In this document: in pieces, positions 52,831 through 60,695 of the stretch
Numbering within the stretch: position 1 is the stretch's first letter
Layout: every line of letters begins with the position of its first letter
Origin: an uncultured Clostridia bacterium
Lineage (GTDB): Bacteria > Bacillota > Clostridia > Christensenellales > Borkfalkiaceae
Direction: 5' to 3'
Assembly: GCA_930990665.1 (NCBI GenBank)
Contig: CAKNQN010000003.1
Coordinates: forward strand, 62,001-126,000
Length of the DNA stretch: 64,000 nt
Position numbers and translations under genes: made by a program
Notes under the pieces: generated by a model
Told to the model about the DNA's origin: nothing
Seen by the model: only the letters and a program-made list of their open reading frames with translations
Databases searched by the model: none

Positions 52831-52853
52831 TTTATTTTGAAACCTGTTATAAT
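52825..52853 (+). promoter_or_regulatory. cca promoter sharing its -35 with dagK
   Basis: TTGCAA (52825-52830), 17 nt, TATAAT (52848-52853). The leader contains a small GTGAAATTTCAC palindrome. Confidence 0.8.
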
Positions 52854-52907
52854 GGTGGGGTGAAATTTCACGCGCGGCGTGGCTCTTTCCGCCGCAAAAA
52901 GGAATAA

Positions 52908-54260
52908 ATGCAACTGAATTTACCCGAAAAACTGCATACGTTGGCGCAAAAAGCGGACTTCCCGCTGTACGTTGTGGGCGGCGCCGTGCGCGACGCGCTG
53001 GCAAATCTTCCCGCCTCGCCCGACCTCGACCTCTGCGCGCCCGTCTCCGCCGAAAAATTTTCTTCCCTCGCCGCAGGGTGCGGACTGGAAGTGAACGGCG
53101 TGTACAAAAACACCGGCACGGTGAACCTGACGGCGGGCGATAAAAAGATCGAATTTACCTCTTTCCGCACGGATACCTACCGCCGCGGCGAGCACGCGCC
53201 GTGCGCCGTGGAGTTCACCGGCGACATAACAGCGGACGCGCGGCGGCGGGATTTTAAGTGCAACGCCGTGTATTACGACATCAAGGAGCAGACGCTGTGC
53301 GACCCGCTGGGCGGCGAGGCGGACATCCGCGCGCGCATTTTGCAAACGACGCGCCCCGCCGAGGAAGTTTTTTCGGAAGACGGACTGCGGCTGATGCGGC
53401 TGGCGCGGTTTGCGGCGCAGTTGGGATTTTCCCCCACCGCCGCGTGCAAGGCGGGCGCGAAGGCGAACGCCGGACTGATCGGCAAAATTTCCGCCGAACG
53501 CATTTTTGCCGAACTGCTGCAAATTCTGCACGCAGACGAAAAGTACGGGCGCACATACGCGCACTACGACGGACTGAAAATGCTGGACGAGACGGACGTT
53601 CTGCGGCATATCCTGCCCGAACTGGCCGCCGGCAAAGGCATGGCGCAGCGCAGCGATTTCCACGATTACGACGTGCTCGAACACAGTTTGCGCACCTGCC
53701 GCTATGCCGATAAAAGCATCCGCCTGGCGGCGCTGCTGCACGACGCGGGCAAACCCGCCGCCTTTGCGCAGACGGGAAAATTTTACGGGCACGACGTGCT
53801 GGGCGAAGAAATCGCCCGCGCCATCCTCGAGCGGCTGAAAGCGCCCAAAAAGACGACGGAACTGGTGTGCCGGCTCACCCGCCTGCATATGTACGACCTC
53901 GACGGCAAAACGCGCGAGAGCAAGATACGCGCGTTCATCGTGAACAATTACGACGTATACGAACCCCTGCTCTTATTGAAGCAGGCGGATTTTTCCGGCT
54001 GCAAAGACGACCTTTCGGTGTGCCCCACCCTCACGAAATGGGAAAGTATCCGCGAACAGATGAAAACCGAGGGTGCGCCCTTTACGCTGAAAGAACTGGC
54101 GGTGCGCGGCGGCGACCTGCGCGGCATCGTTCCGGTGCAAAAAATCGGGGACGTACTGCAGAAACTGCTGCTGTTCTGCGCGCAGGACGGGCGGCGGAAC
54201 CAAAAGGTCACGCTGCTGAAAGAGGCGGCGCGGCTGGCGGAGGGAGAACAAAATGGCTGA
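52908..54260 (+). CDS. cca: CCA tRNA nucleotidyltransferase with HD domain
   Basis: 450 residues, class II. Nucleotidyltransferase head YVVGGAVRDALANL and PDLDLCA (metal-binding DxD); DARRRDFKCNAVYYD; EDGLRLMRLARFAAQLGF for base recognition; then an HD phosphohydrolase domain (DVLEHSLRTC, RLAALLHDAGKP, HDVLGEEIARAIL). It adds or repairs the tRNA 3' CCA. Three of three tRNAs in the window already encode CCA, so here it is mainly a repair enzyme. It overlaps rmuC by 8 bp. Confidence 0.95.
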   Translation: MQLNLPEKLHTLAQKADFPLYVVGGAVRDALANLPASPDLDLCAPVSAEKFSSLAAGCGLEVNGVYKNTGTVNLTAGDKKIEFTSFRTDTYRRGEHAPCAVEFTGDITADARRRDFKCNAVYYDIKEQTLCDPLGGEADIRARILQTTRPAEEVFSEDGLRLMRLARFAAQLGFSPTAACKAGAKANAGLIGKISAERIFAELLQILHADEKYGRTYAHYDGLKMLDETDVLRHILPELAAGKGMAQRSDFHDYDVLEHSLRTCRYADKSIRLAALLHDAGKPAAFAQTGKFYGHDVLGEEIARAILERLKAPKKTTELVCRLTRLHMYDLDGKTRESKIRAFIVNNYDVYEPLLLLKQADFSGCKDDLSVCPTLTKWESIREQMKTEGAPFTLKELAVRGGDLRGIVPVQKIGDVLQKLLLFCAQDGRRNQKVTLLKEAARLAEGEQNG

Positions 54261-55515
54261 AATATTTTCCGCGATCGCGGCGGCGTGCGCATTGGCGGCG
54301 CTCGTCGTTTCGCTGTTCGTGCTCAAACGGCAAAAAACCGGCGGCGCAGGCACCGGCCCCGCGCCCGACACGGCGCGGCTGGAACAGATGCTGGCGCGGC
54401 AGGAATACATCGTACAGGAAAACGCCCGGGCGACGCGCGATTTTCTCGATTTTATGGCCAAACAGCAGGGCGGCAACCTGCGCGGCATACAGGAAAAACT
54501 GGAAGAACTGAACGCCGCCACCGAGCGGCGGCTTTCGGAAATACAGCGCACGGTGGCGGGCGAGATCCGCTACATGACCGAGCAGAACGCGAAAAACCTC
54601 GCCGACATCCGCGCCACGGTAGACGAAAAACTTTCCAACACTCTGGAAACGCGGCTGAGCCGCAGTTATTCCATCATCAACGAGCGGCTGGAAGCGGTGT
54701 ACAAGGGCATCGGCGAGATGCAGCGGCTGGCGGGTAGCGTGGCGGACATCAAAAAGGTGTTTTCCAACGTAAAAACGCGCGGTATGTGGGGCGAAGTGCA
54801 GCTTTCGGCTCTGCTCGAACAGATGCTCTCCCCCGCGCAGTACCGCGCCAACGTGCATATCGACCCCGCCGACAATTCCGTGGTGGAATTTGCCGTGCTG
54901 CTGCCCTCGAAAGAGGGAGAAACGGTGTGGCTGCCCATCGACAGCAAGTGCCCCACCGACGAATACGTGCGGCTGGTGGAGGCGGGCGACGCTTTGGACA
55001 AAGACGCCGCCGACCGCGCGGCGAAAAATTTGGAGCGCGCGCTGAAAACGCAGGCCGACCTGATCGCCAAAAAGTACATCCGCCCGCCGCTGACGGCGGA
55101 TTTCGCCATCATGTTTCTGCCGCTGGAAGGGCTGTACGCCGAATGCGTGAAGATGCCCGGACTCGCCGACCACCTCGCGCAGAGGCGCATCCTCGCCTGC
55201 GGGCCGACCAACCTCGGCGCGCTGCTCACCACCCTGCAGATCGGCTACAAGACGGCCGCCATCGAAAAGCGTTCGGGCGAACTCTGGGAACTGCTCTCCG
55301 CCTTCAAGCACGAGTTCCGCAATTTCGTGCAGATCCTCGAAAAGGCGCAGAAAAAATTGCAGGAGGCGCAGGACACCATCGAGAACGCCGCCAAAAAGAC
55401 GCGCACCATCGACCGCAAACTGAAAAACGTTTCCGAGATCGGCGAAACGCGCGCAAACCAACTGCTGGGCGGGGACGCGGACGGCGCGGGCGAGGACGGC
55501 GGCGACCTGCTTTGA
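54253..55515 (+). CDS. rmuC: DNA recombination protein RmuC
   Basis: 420 residues. N-terminal membrane helix (AACALAALVVSLFVL), a coiled coil (about 40-160), and the RmuC nuclease-like domain: GMWGEVQLSALLEQMLSP, VEFAVLLPSKEGETVWLPIDSKCPTDEY, DFAIMFLPLEGLYAE and ACGPTNLGALLTTLQIGYKT. Members limit inversions and DNA rearrangements. Its ATG lies inside the end of cca (AAATGGCTGA overlap), so the two are coupled. Confidence 0.94.
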   Translation: MAEIFSAIAAACALAALVVSLFVLKRQKTGGAGTGPAPDTARLEQMLARQEYIVQENARATRDFLDFMAKQQGGNLRGIQEKLEELNAATERRLSEIQRTVAGEIRYMTEQNAKNLADIRATVDEKLSNTLETRLSRSYSIINERLEAVYKGIGEMQRLAGSVADIKKVFSNVKTRGMWGEVQLSALLEQMLSPAQYRANVHIDPADNSVVEFAVLLPSKEGETVWLPIDSKCPTDEYVRLVEAGDALDKDAADRAAKNLERALKTQADLIAKKYIRPPLTADFAIMFLPLEGLYAECVKMPGLADHLAQRRILACGPTNLGALLTTLQIGYKTAAIEKRSGELWELLSAFKHEFRNFVQILEKAQKKLQEAQDTIENAAKKTRTIDRKLKNVSEIGETRANQLLGGDADGAGEDGGDLL

Positions 55516-55559
55516 GCCAGGTTTTTCCGTTTACGGCGGAATTTTACTGCGCAGAATCA

Positions 55560-55588
55560 TTGCAATCATCCGCAATTTATATTATAAT
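55560..55588 (+). promoter_or_regulatory. Promoter placed directly against a start codon
   Basis: TTGCAA (55560-55565), 17 nt, TATAAT (55583-55588). The ATG begins 7 nt after the -10, at the expected transcription start. Confidence 0.75.
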
Positions 55589-55594
55589 AAAAGC

Positions 55595-55891
55595 ATGAAA
55601 CTTATTAAAATTGCGCGGGAACAGCTGCCCGCCAGAGAGGATTTCGTTTTTTCCGACAAGACGGTACAGGGCGCAACGGTGGGCAAATGCGGCACATCGC
55701 TGTATATAATTTCGCCGCGGCGATTCAAACTGTATACGGACGGAACCGACACCGTTCACATCCTTTCCGGCGCGGGGCACTTCAAATGGGCGCGCGGCGA
55801 AACGCCTTTTGCCGCCGGCGAGAGCTTTTCCGCCGAAAACGTAGGCGAATACGAAGTGAACGGAAACTGCGAATTTATCGTGGTGCGGTGA
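55595..55891 (+). CDS. Small cupin-like protein, probably leaderless
   Basis: 98 residues. Alternating beta-strands and turns (YIISPRRFKLYTDGTDTVHIL, GHFKWARGETPFAAGESFSAENVGEYEVNG, CEFIVVR) fit a small RmlC-like cupin of the sensor or metal-binding sort; no clear His-rich metal site. No SD: the bases before the ATG are AAAAGC, directly after TATAAT. It is separate from rmuC, 79 nt downstream, with its own promoter. Function unknown. Confidence 0.7.
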   Translation: MKLIKIAREQLPAREDFVFSDKTVQGATVGKCGTSLYIISPRRFKLYTDGTDTVHILSGAGHFKWARGETPFAAGESFSAENVGEYEVNGNCEFIVVR

Positions 55892-56012
55892 ACGACGGCT
55901 GTTCCGGCCCCGTTTGCATCGTGACGGAAGTTTCGCTCCGCGGTACAGGCCGAAACGCGCGGCCGCGGCCGTGCGGCGGTACTTTTACGAAAACAAAAAG
56001 AGAGGTAAAAAT

Positions 56013-59000
56013 ATGGTAAAATCCAATTTCAGTTTGGGCACCGTGCTGCTGACGATCGTACTGACCATCGTCATTTTTATCGGCGCCATCGCGGGCACGC
56101 TCATCGCCGTGTACAAGACGGTGAAAGTGAGCACCATCACCGGACTGTTCGGCGATACCGAATGGATATCTTCCGAATACGACGGCACCATCGAAGAGGT
56201 CGTGAAAAAGGTTTCCGACGCGCTTTCGGGCGAGATCAATATCGACACGCTGACCGAGATCTCCCCCGCGGCCGGCGATTTTGCCGACCAACTCGTAGAC
56301 AACATCGAAAACAACGGCCTGTTCAAAGTGGACCGCGAACTGCTGTATTCCACCAATTTTTCGCAGCTGACCGCAAACCTGACGGAGATGCTGGTGATCA
56401 CCGCGTCGCTCAACGACCTTTCGGAGCAGTTCTCGTTTGACCTGCCCGACCTCGACATCATCACGGGCAATGCGGAAAGCCCCCTCCTCGTTTATACGCA
56501 GGTCAACGACAACGAGGCGGGCACCATCGACAAGGTGTTCGACGGCAAGTACGCCGCCCAACCCTATACCTTCTACTCGCGTGCGGAAAGTTTTGTTTCC
56601 GAATACACCGACGATGCGGGCGCTGAGCAGCCCGTCACCGCCCAAACCACCGAAACGCTGTATAAACTGGAGGGCGTAGATACGCAGAGCGGCTACCTCA
56701 AACGGAGCACCGACGGCGCGACGCTGTACCTGCAAACGGCAACAGGCAACGACAGCACGCCGTTCGTGTACACGCCCATGACGGAAAACAACGGCGCGGT
56801 GTACGCGGTGAACGAGAACGAGGTCACCTTTGCCCTCGCCGCCAACGAAAAGATCGCGACGCGCACCGGCCCCGACGGTTATACCGAACTTCCCCTCGGC
56901 GATCCCCAGGGCAACGTGACGGCGTACGAAGTGGCGGCTCCCTACCGCTATAAGCCGCTGTTTGCAGAAGAAACAGCGGCGCCCGAGGGCGGAAACCCGA
57001 TGGGCGACACCCCGAAAACGGGCGACTACTACGAGGCGAACGGCAAATATTACGTGCTGGTGACGCAGACGGACGGGAGCGGCAATTACGTGGCAGATAC
57101 CGAAAACGGCGGCTTTGCCGTTGCGAAGGACTATACCGCGGAAACGCTCTTTGCCCTCGAATACGTATATACGGAAGCGGACGCCGCGGCGGCCAACGCC
57201 GATACGGCGCTGTACGTGGAAACCGACGGCATCGGCGGCCTGCCCGTGACCTATGCGCTGACGGCTTTTTCGCGCGTGTTCGACATGGACGAAATGACGC
57301 TGGCGGACGTGGGTACTTACTTCGGCGTAGACCTCTCCAACGACATGCTCGACACGGTGCGCTACGTGCCGATGGGCTACCTCTCCGATTCGATGGGCGC
57401 GGAAATGAACGGCATTTACGTGAAGGACGTTCTGGACATAACGCCCGATTCCTCCGCCCTGCTGCGCACCCTCGCCTACGGCGAAGAGGGCGTGGATTAC
57501 CGCATCGAAGGGGACGAATTCGTGATGATCGGCAATGCGGAGCCGAAAACCATCGCCGACCTCACGTTGGGATTGGACGAACTGAAAATTTCTTCCGTCG
57601 TGGACATCGTGACCGACGAAGAGGCGGAGGATTCGGGCGGAACGCTCACCGCCTCGCACCCGCTGATGCAGGCGATCGCCGACTGGACGCTGACCGATTT
57701 TTCCGACTCGGCAAAAATCAACTCGCTGACCATCGGCGACGTAATAACCATCGTGACCAACGAAGAGGAGACCGACGACAATCCCGCCTCGCCCAAAATT
57801 TTGCAGCTTTTGGCGGACGTACCGCTCGACAAGATCAGCGGCGCCATCGACGGCTTTACCCTCGGCGAGATTCTCGGCGAAGAAGCAACGAGCGACGGCT
57901 TCCTCGCGCTTTTGAAAAATTCCACGCTCAATTCGCTGGCAGGCGACCTGAACAACCTGACCGTGCAGCAGATGTTTGCCGACAACATCTACGGCTACCA
58001 CGTTGTGGCGGAAATTGCGGTTGGGGAAAACGCGTCCGCCGAAGAAAAATTCAATGCGCTGAAAGCCCTTTACGAGCAGTACAGCGCCGACTACAACGGG
58101 CAGTTGTTCGTGTATGTGAACGGCAAAACCATGACGTTCGAGGAATATGTGGCGGACTACAAAACGGCGGATAACACGGACGGCACCATCACCGCCGTGC
58201 CCTCGCAGCTGCTATCGCCCTATATTCTGATCGACGGAACCAACCAAGACAATTACAAAAACGTTCCGCTGTATATGTACGACGCTGCGGAAAATAAATA
58301 TGTGCCCGCCACCGCGATCACCGGCTGGCAGCTGCCGAACGCGCAGGACGCGACGTATTACACCGACCGCGAAGGCAAAAACCCGGCGACACCCGGCACA
58401 GGCGGCCATTACACCGTTGACACACTGTACCGCTGGGACGTTTCTTCCGAAACGATAAAAAAGGTGAGCCTCCTCCCCGCCGCCTACGGTTTGACGGAAG
58501 AAGGCGAAAAAGCCGAACGGCTGTATTCGCGCCTGCGCTTTGCGGGAACGTACGATAGCGATTACGAGTTCAAATACGGCAACCTGTTCTATTACGATAT
58601 CCAAAAAGACGGCTGGGTGCAGGTGATGCTGGATGTTTCCGGCGACGGCTACGTTCTCGCGAACGCGGAGGACGCGGCGAAACTGATCGGCCAAAACCTG
58701 TACACCTACGGTGACCCCGCGGGCGCGTGGAAGTACCTGGTTACACAGAACGGCAAGGAAACTTCCTGCCGGGTAGAAAGCATCGGCAGCCTTATGAGCA
58801 ACGTGCAGGCAAACATCAGCGAACTCACCCTGCGCGATTTGTACGACGACGGCATGATCACCATTACCCCGCCCGACGAAAACACGACGCCGGAAGAAAT
58901 GCTGGATAAAGAAATCAAGGTCGGCGTCACTTCTTACGGCACGATCGGCGAACTCACGCTCGACGGCATGATCAACCTGATCTTCCAAATCGCCTCCGGC

Positions 59001-59033
59001 GATATCGATTTCGGTGGAACGGCAACCGCATAA
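56013..59033 (+). CDS. Large membrane-anchored protein with an N-terminal helix, unknown function
   Basis: 1006 residues from MVKSNFSLGTVLL (56013), SD AGAGGT; the track start 99 nt earlier has no SD. One N-terminal membrane helix (LTIVLTIVIFIGAIAGTLIAVYK), then a large ectodomain. It has a recurrent motif of about 30-50 residues: TLADVGTYFGVDLSND, ISSVVDIVTDEEAED, LTIGDVITIVTNEEETD, FTLGEILGEEATSD, LTVQQMFADNIYGY, and near the end LTLRDLYDDGMITI. A middle region of Tyr/Thr/Asp-rich blocks (TGDYYEANGKYYVLV, TGWQLPNAQDATYYTD) looks like a surface repeat module. I recognise no family. Confidence 0.75.
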   Translation: MVKSNFSLGTVLLTIVLTIVIFIGAIAGTLIAVYKTVKVSTITGLFGDTEWISSEYDGTIEEVVKKVSDALSGEINIDTLTEISPAAGDFADQLVDNIENNGLFKVDRELLYSTNFSQLTANLTEMLVITASLNDLSEQFSFDLPDLDIITGNAESPLLVYTQVNDNEAGTIDKVFDGKYAAQPYTFYSRAESFVSEYTDDAGAEQPVTAQTTETLYKLEGVDTQSGYLKRSTDGATLYLQTATGNDSTPFVYTPMTENNGAVYAVNENEVTFALAANEKIATRTGPDGYTELPLGDPQGNVTAYEVAAPYRYKPLFAEETAAPEGGNPMGDTPKTGDYYEANGKYYVLVTQTDGSGNYVADTENGGFAVAKDYTAETLFALEYVYTEADAAAANADTALYVETDGIGGLPVTYALTAFSRVFDMDEMTLADVGTYFGVDLSNDMLDTVRYVPMGYLSDSMGAEMNGIYVKDVLDITPDSSALLRTLAYGEEGVDYRIEGDEFVMIGNAEPKTIADLTLGLDELKISSVVDIVTDEEAEDSGGTLTASHPLMQAIADWTLTDFSDSAKINSLTIGDVITIVTNEEETDDNPASPKILQLLADVPLDKISGAIDGFTLGEILGEEATSDGFLALLKNSTLNSLAGDLNNLTVQQMFADNIYGYHVVAEIAVGENASAEEKFNALKALYEQYSADYNGQLFVYVNGKTMTFEEYVADYKTADNTDGTITAVPSQLLSPYILIDGTNQDNYKNVPLYMYDAAENKYVPATAITGWQLPNAQDATYYTDREGKNPATPGTGGHYTVDTLYRWDVSSETIKKVSLLPAAYGLTEEGEKAERLYSRLRFAGTYDSDYEFKYGNLFYYDIQKDGWVQVMLDVSGDGYVLANAEDAAKLIGQNLYTYGDPAGAWKYLVTQNGKETSCRVESIGSLMSNVQANISELTLRDLYDDGMITITPPDENTTPEEMLDKEIKVGVTSYGTIGELTLDGMINLIFQIASGDIDFGGTATA

Positions 59034-59181
59034 TCCGAACGCTGGTACCCCAGCACTTAAAGCGCCTTCCCCGCACAGGGATGGCGCTTTTTTGCGGCCG
59101 CGGACTTTTCATGAATGCGGCAAAAAATCGGCGACGCTGCCCTTTTTGCGGCAAAAAACCTTTCCGCAAGCGCAAAATCGA

Positions 59182-59210
59182 TTGACTTGCCCGCAAAATT
59201 AAGGTATAAT
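59182..59210 (+). promoter_or_regulatory. Promoter of rpsF-ssb-rpsR
   Basis: TTGACT (59182-59187), 17 nt, TATAAT (59205-59210). Confidence 0.8.
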
Positions 59211-59216
59211 GTCATA

Positions 59217-59280
59217 TGCGCTGAAAAAAGGCGCAAAACCTTGCGCACCCGCACGGTGCGCCGAATAAGACCGGGAGGTG
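59217..59280 (+). promoter_or_regulatory. rpsF leader, possible S6:S18-binding RNA
   Basis: The 75-nt leader has a hairpin GCGCACC-CGCA-CGGTGCGC (59242-59262), then CCG just 3' of the stem and GACCGGGAGGT at the SD. Known rpsF leaders bind the S6:S18 complex through a stem with an exposed CCG; this fits loosely. Not a certain call. Confidence 0.4.
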
Positions 59281-59287
59281 AAAAATC

Positions 59288-59572
59288 ATGAAGTACGAAA
59301 TGCTGTATCTGATCGACTCTGCCGTCGCCGAAGAAGCGCGCGACGCTACGATCGCCAGGTTTGAAGACCTGGTAAAGAGTTTGGGCGGCACGGCGGTTTC
59401 TACGGACAAATGGGGCGTTAAAAAACTCGCTTATCCCATCAACTACAAGAGCGAGGCCTTTTACGCACTGCTGACCTATGAAGCCGACGGTTCTTTCAAC
59501 AAAGAACTCGACCGCGTTGCCGGGATCACGGAAGGCGTTATGCGCAGAGTGATCACGAAGTCGAACGCATAA
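59288..59572 (+). CDS. rpsF: 30S ribosomal protein S6
   Basis: 94 residues, the usual bacterial length. Family signs: KYEMLYLIDSAVAEEA, LVKSLGGTAVSTDKWGVKKLAYPI, FYALLTYEADGSFNKELDRV and GVMRRVITK. It binds S18 on the platform of the small subunit. SD GGGAGGTG. First gene of the canonical rpsF-ssb-rpsR operon. Confidence 0.96.
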   Translation: MKYEMLYLIDSAVAEEARDATIARFEDLVKSLGGTAVSTDKWGVKKLAYPINYKSEAFYALLTYEADGSFNKELDRVAGITEGVMRRVITKSNA

Positions 59573-59585
59573 ACGGAGGAAAAGG

Positions 59586-59999
59586 ATGAACAAGGTTTTT
59601 TTGATCGGAAACCTCACGCGCGACCCCGAACATTCGGAGACCAACAGCGGCGTATCTGTCTGCCGCTTTGCGATCGCGGTGAACCGCAGATTTTCTTCGC
59701 AGGACGCCGAACGCCAGACCGACTTTTTTAACGTGACGGCTTTCCGCGGACTGGCCGACAACGTCGCTCGTTTCTGCAAAAAGGGCAACAAAGTTGCCGT
59801 CGTCGGAAGCATTCAGATGCGCAACTACGAAGATAACTCCGGCCAGAAACGCACCTTCGTCGACGTGATCGCCGACGACGTCGAATTCCTGTCGCCGAAA
59901 AATGCGCAGGGCGACGACGATTATTCCGCGCCTGCACCTGCTCCCCGCAAAAAACCCGCCCTCGAGGCGATCGACGACGATTCGGATATTCCGTTTTAA
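59586..59999 (+). CDS. ssb: Single-stranded DNA-binding protein
   Basis: 137 residues. OB fold at 1-105 (NKVFLIGNLTRDPEHSETNSG, CRFAIAVNRRF, DFFNVTAFRGLADNVARF, KVAVVGSIQMRNYED, TFVDVIADDVEFLS) with a short linker and the conserved acidic tip DDDSDIPF, which recruits replication and repair partners. Its operon position between rpsF and rpsR is conserved in bacteria. SD GGAGGAAAAGG. Confidence 0.96.
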   Translation: MNKVFLIGNLTRDPEHSETNSGVSVCRFAIAVNRRFSSQDAERQTDFFNVTAFRGLADNVARFCKKGNKVAVVGSIQMRNYEDNSGQKRTFVDVIADDVEFLSPKNAQGDDDYSAPAPAPRKKPALEAIDDDSDIPF

Positions 60000-60089
60000 C
60001 AACCCTTTCTGCGGCCTTCTGACGGGATCTCGCACGCCGCAGACTCACAGGCGGATTTTCCGCCTCCATTCTAAGAAAGGAGAACGACC

Positions 60090-60338
60090 ATGGAAGAGAA
60101 TAAACCTGTCCGCAAACCCATGAAGCGCACTTCGCGCAGAAAGGTGTGCGCTTTCTGCCAGGAAAAAGTCGAATACATCGACTATAAAGACGTCAACCGT
60201 CTGAAAAAATTCATCACCGAAGGCGGCAAGATCCTTCCCCGCCGCATGACCGGTACCTGCGCCATGCACCAGAGGGAACTTTCCAACGCCATCAAAAAGG
60301 CGCGCATCGTCGCGCTGCTCCCCTTCAAAGGCGAGTAA
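60090..60338 (+). CDS. rpsR: 30S ribosomal protein S18
   Basis: 82 residues. [58 protein letters not shown] plus C..H indicates the zinc-binding (C+) form of S18. SD AAAGGAG, 90 nt after ssb; the longer gap contains no hairpin of note. Last gene of the operon. Confidence 0.96.
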   Translation: MEENKPVRKPMKRTSRRKVCAFCQEKVEYIDYKDVNRLKKFITEGGKILPRRMTGTCAMHQRELSNAIKKARIVALLPFKGE

Positions 60339-60341
60339 TCA

Positions 60342-60373
60342 CAAAGCCCGGGCTTTCCGCCCGGGCTTTTTTT
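60342..60373 (+). terminator. Terminator of rpsF-ssb-rpsR
   Basis: AAAGCCCGGG-CTTTCCG-CCCGGGCTTT followed by TTTT, 4 nt after the rpsR stop. Confidence 0.92.
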
Positions 60374-60695
60374 CGCCTCTTCTCAGGCGGTTTTTATTTT
60401 TACAGGAACACCTTTTCTCCCCCCCCGTTTGCCGAACGCCGCTTTGCCGTCCGCCGCAAACAGGCGAATTTTTTTCTTTAACTTTTAGACAACATCGCCC
60501 GTCCCCCTATATTTGTCGGCGCGTTCTTCCGCCGCAAGCAGAGAAAAAAGCCCTCGCCGAAAAGCGAGGGCTTTTTTGTTTGCTCGGAAGGCCGCGCCCG
60601 AACGGGGGCGGTCGTTTTGTTTTCTGCCGTCAGACTGAGTCCCCGAACGGGGCTTTTTGATTCTTTCAGAAACAGGCGTCCTGAGAGAAAAAAGT
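60374..60695. other. Gene-free region with further terminator-like hairpins
   Basis: No ORF with an SD. It has at least two more hairpins with T-runs: AAAAAAGCCCTCGC-CGAAAA-GCGAGGGCTTTTTT (60544-60577) and AGTCCCCGAACGGGGCTTTTT (about 60637-60657). They may insulate the ribosomal operon from the convergent GH4 gene. A transcribed small RNA between terminators is possible but unsupported. Confidence 0.5.
60544..60577 (+). terminator. Second terminator between rpsR and melA
   Basis: 14-bp perfect stem AAAAAAGCCCTCGC/GCGAGGGCTTTTTT; symmetric A/T arms suit both strands. Confidence 0.85.

Noticed and set aside
55875-58001. 708-codon minus ORF antisense to the large anchored protein
   Set aside because: Shadow of the plus-strand gene, His/Arg/Val-rich, no SD or motif.
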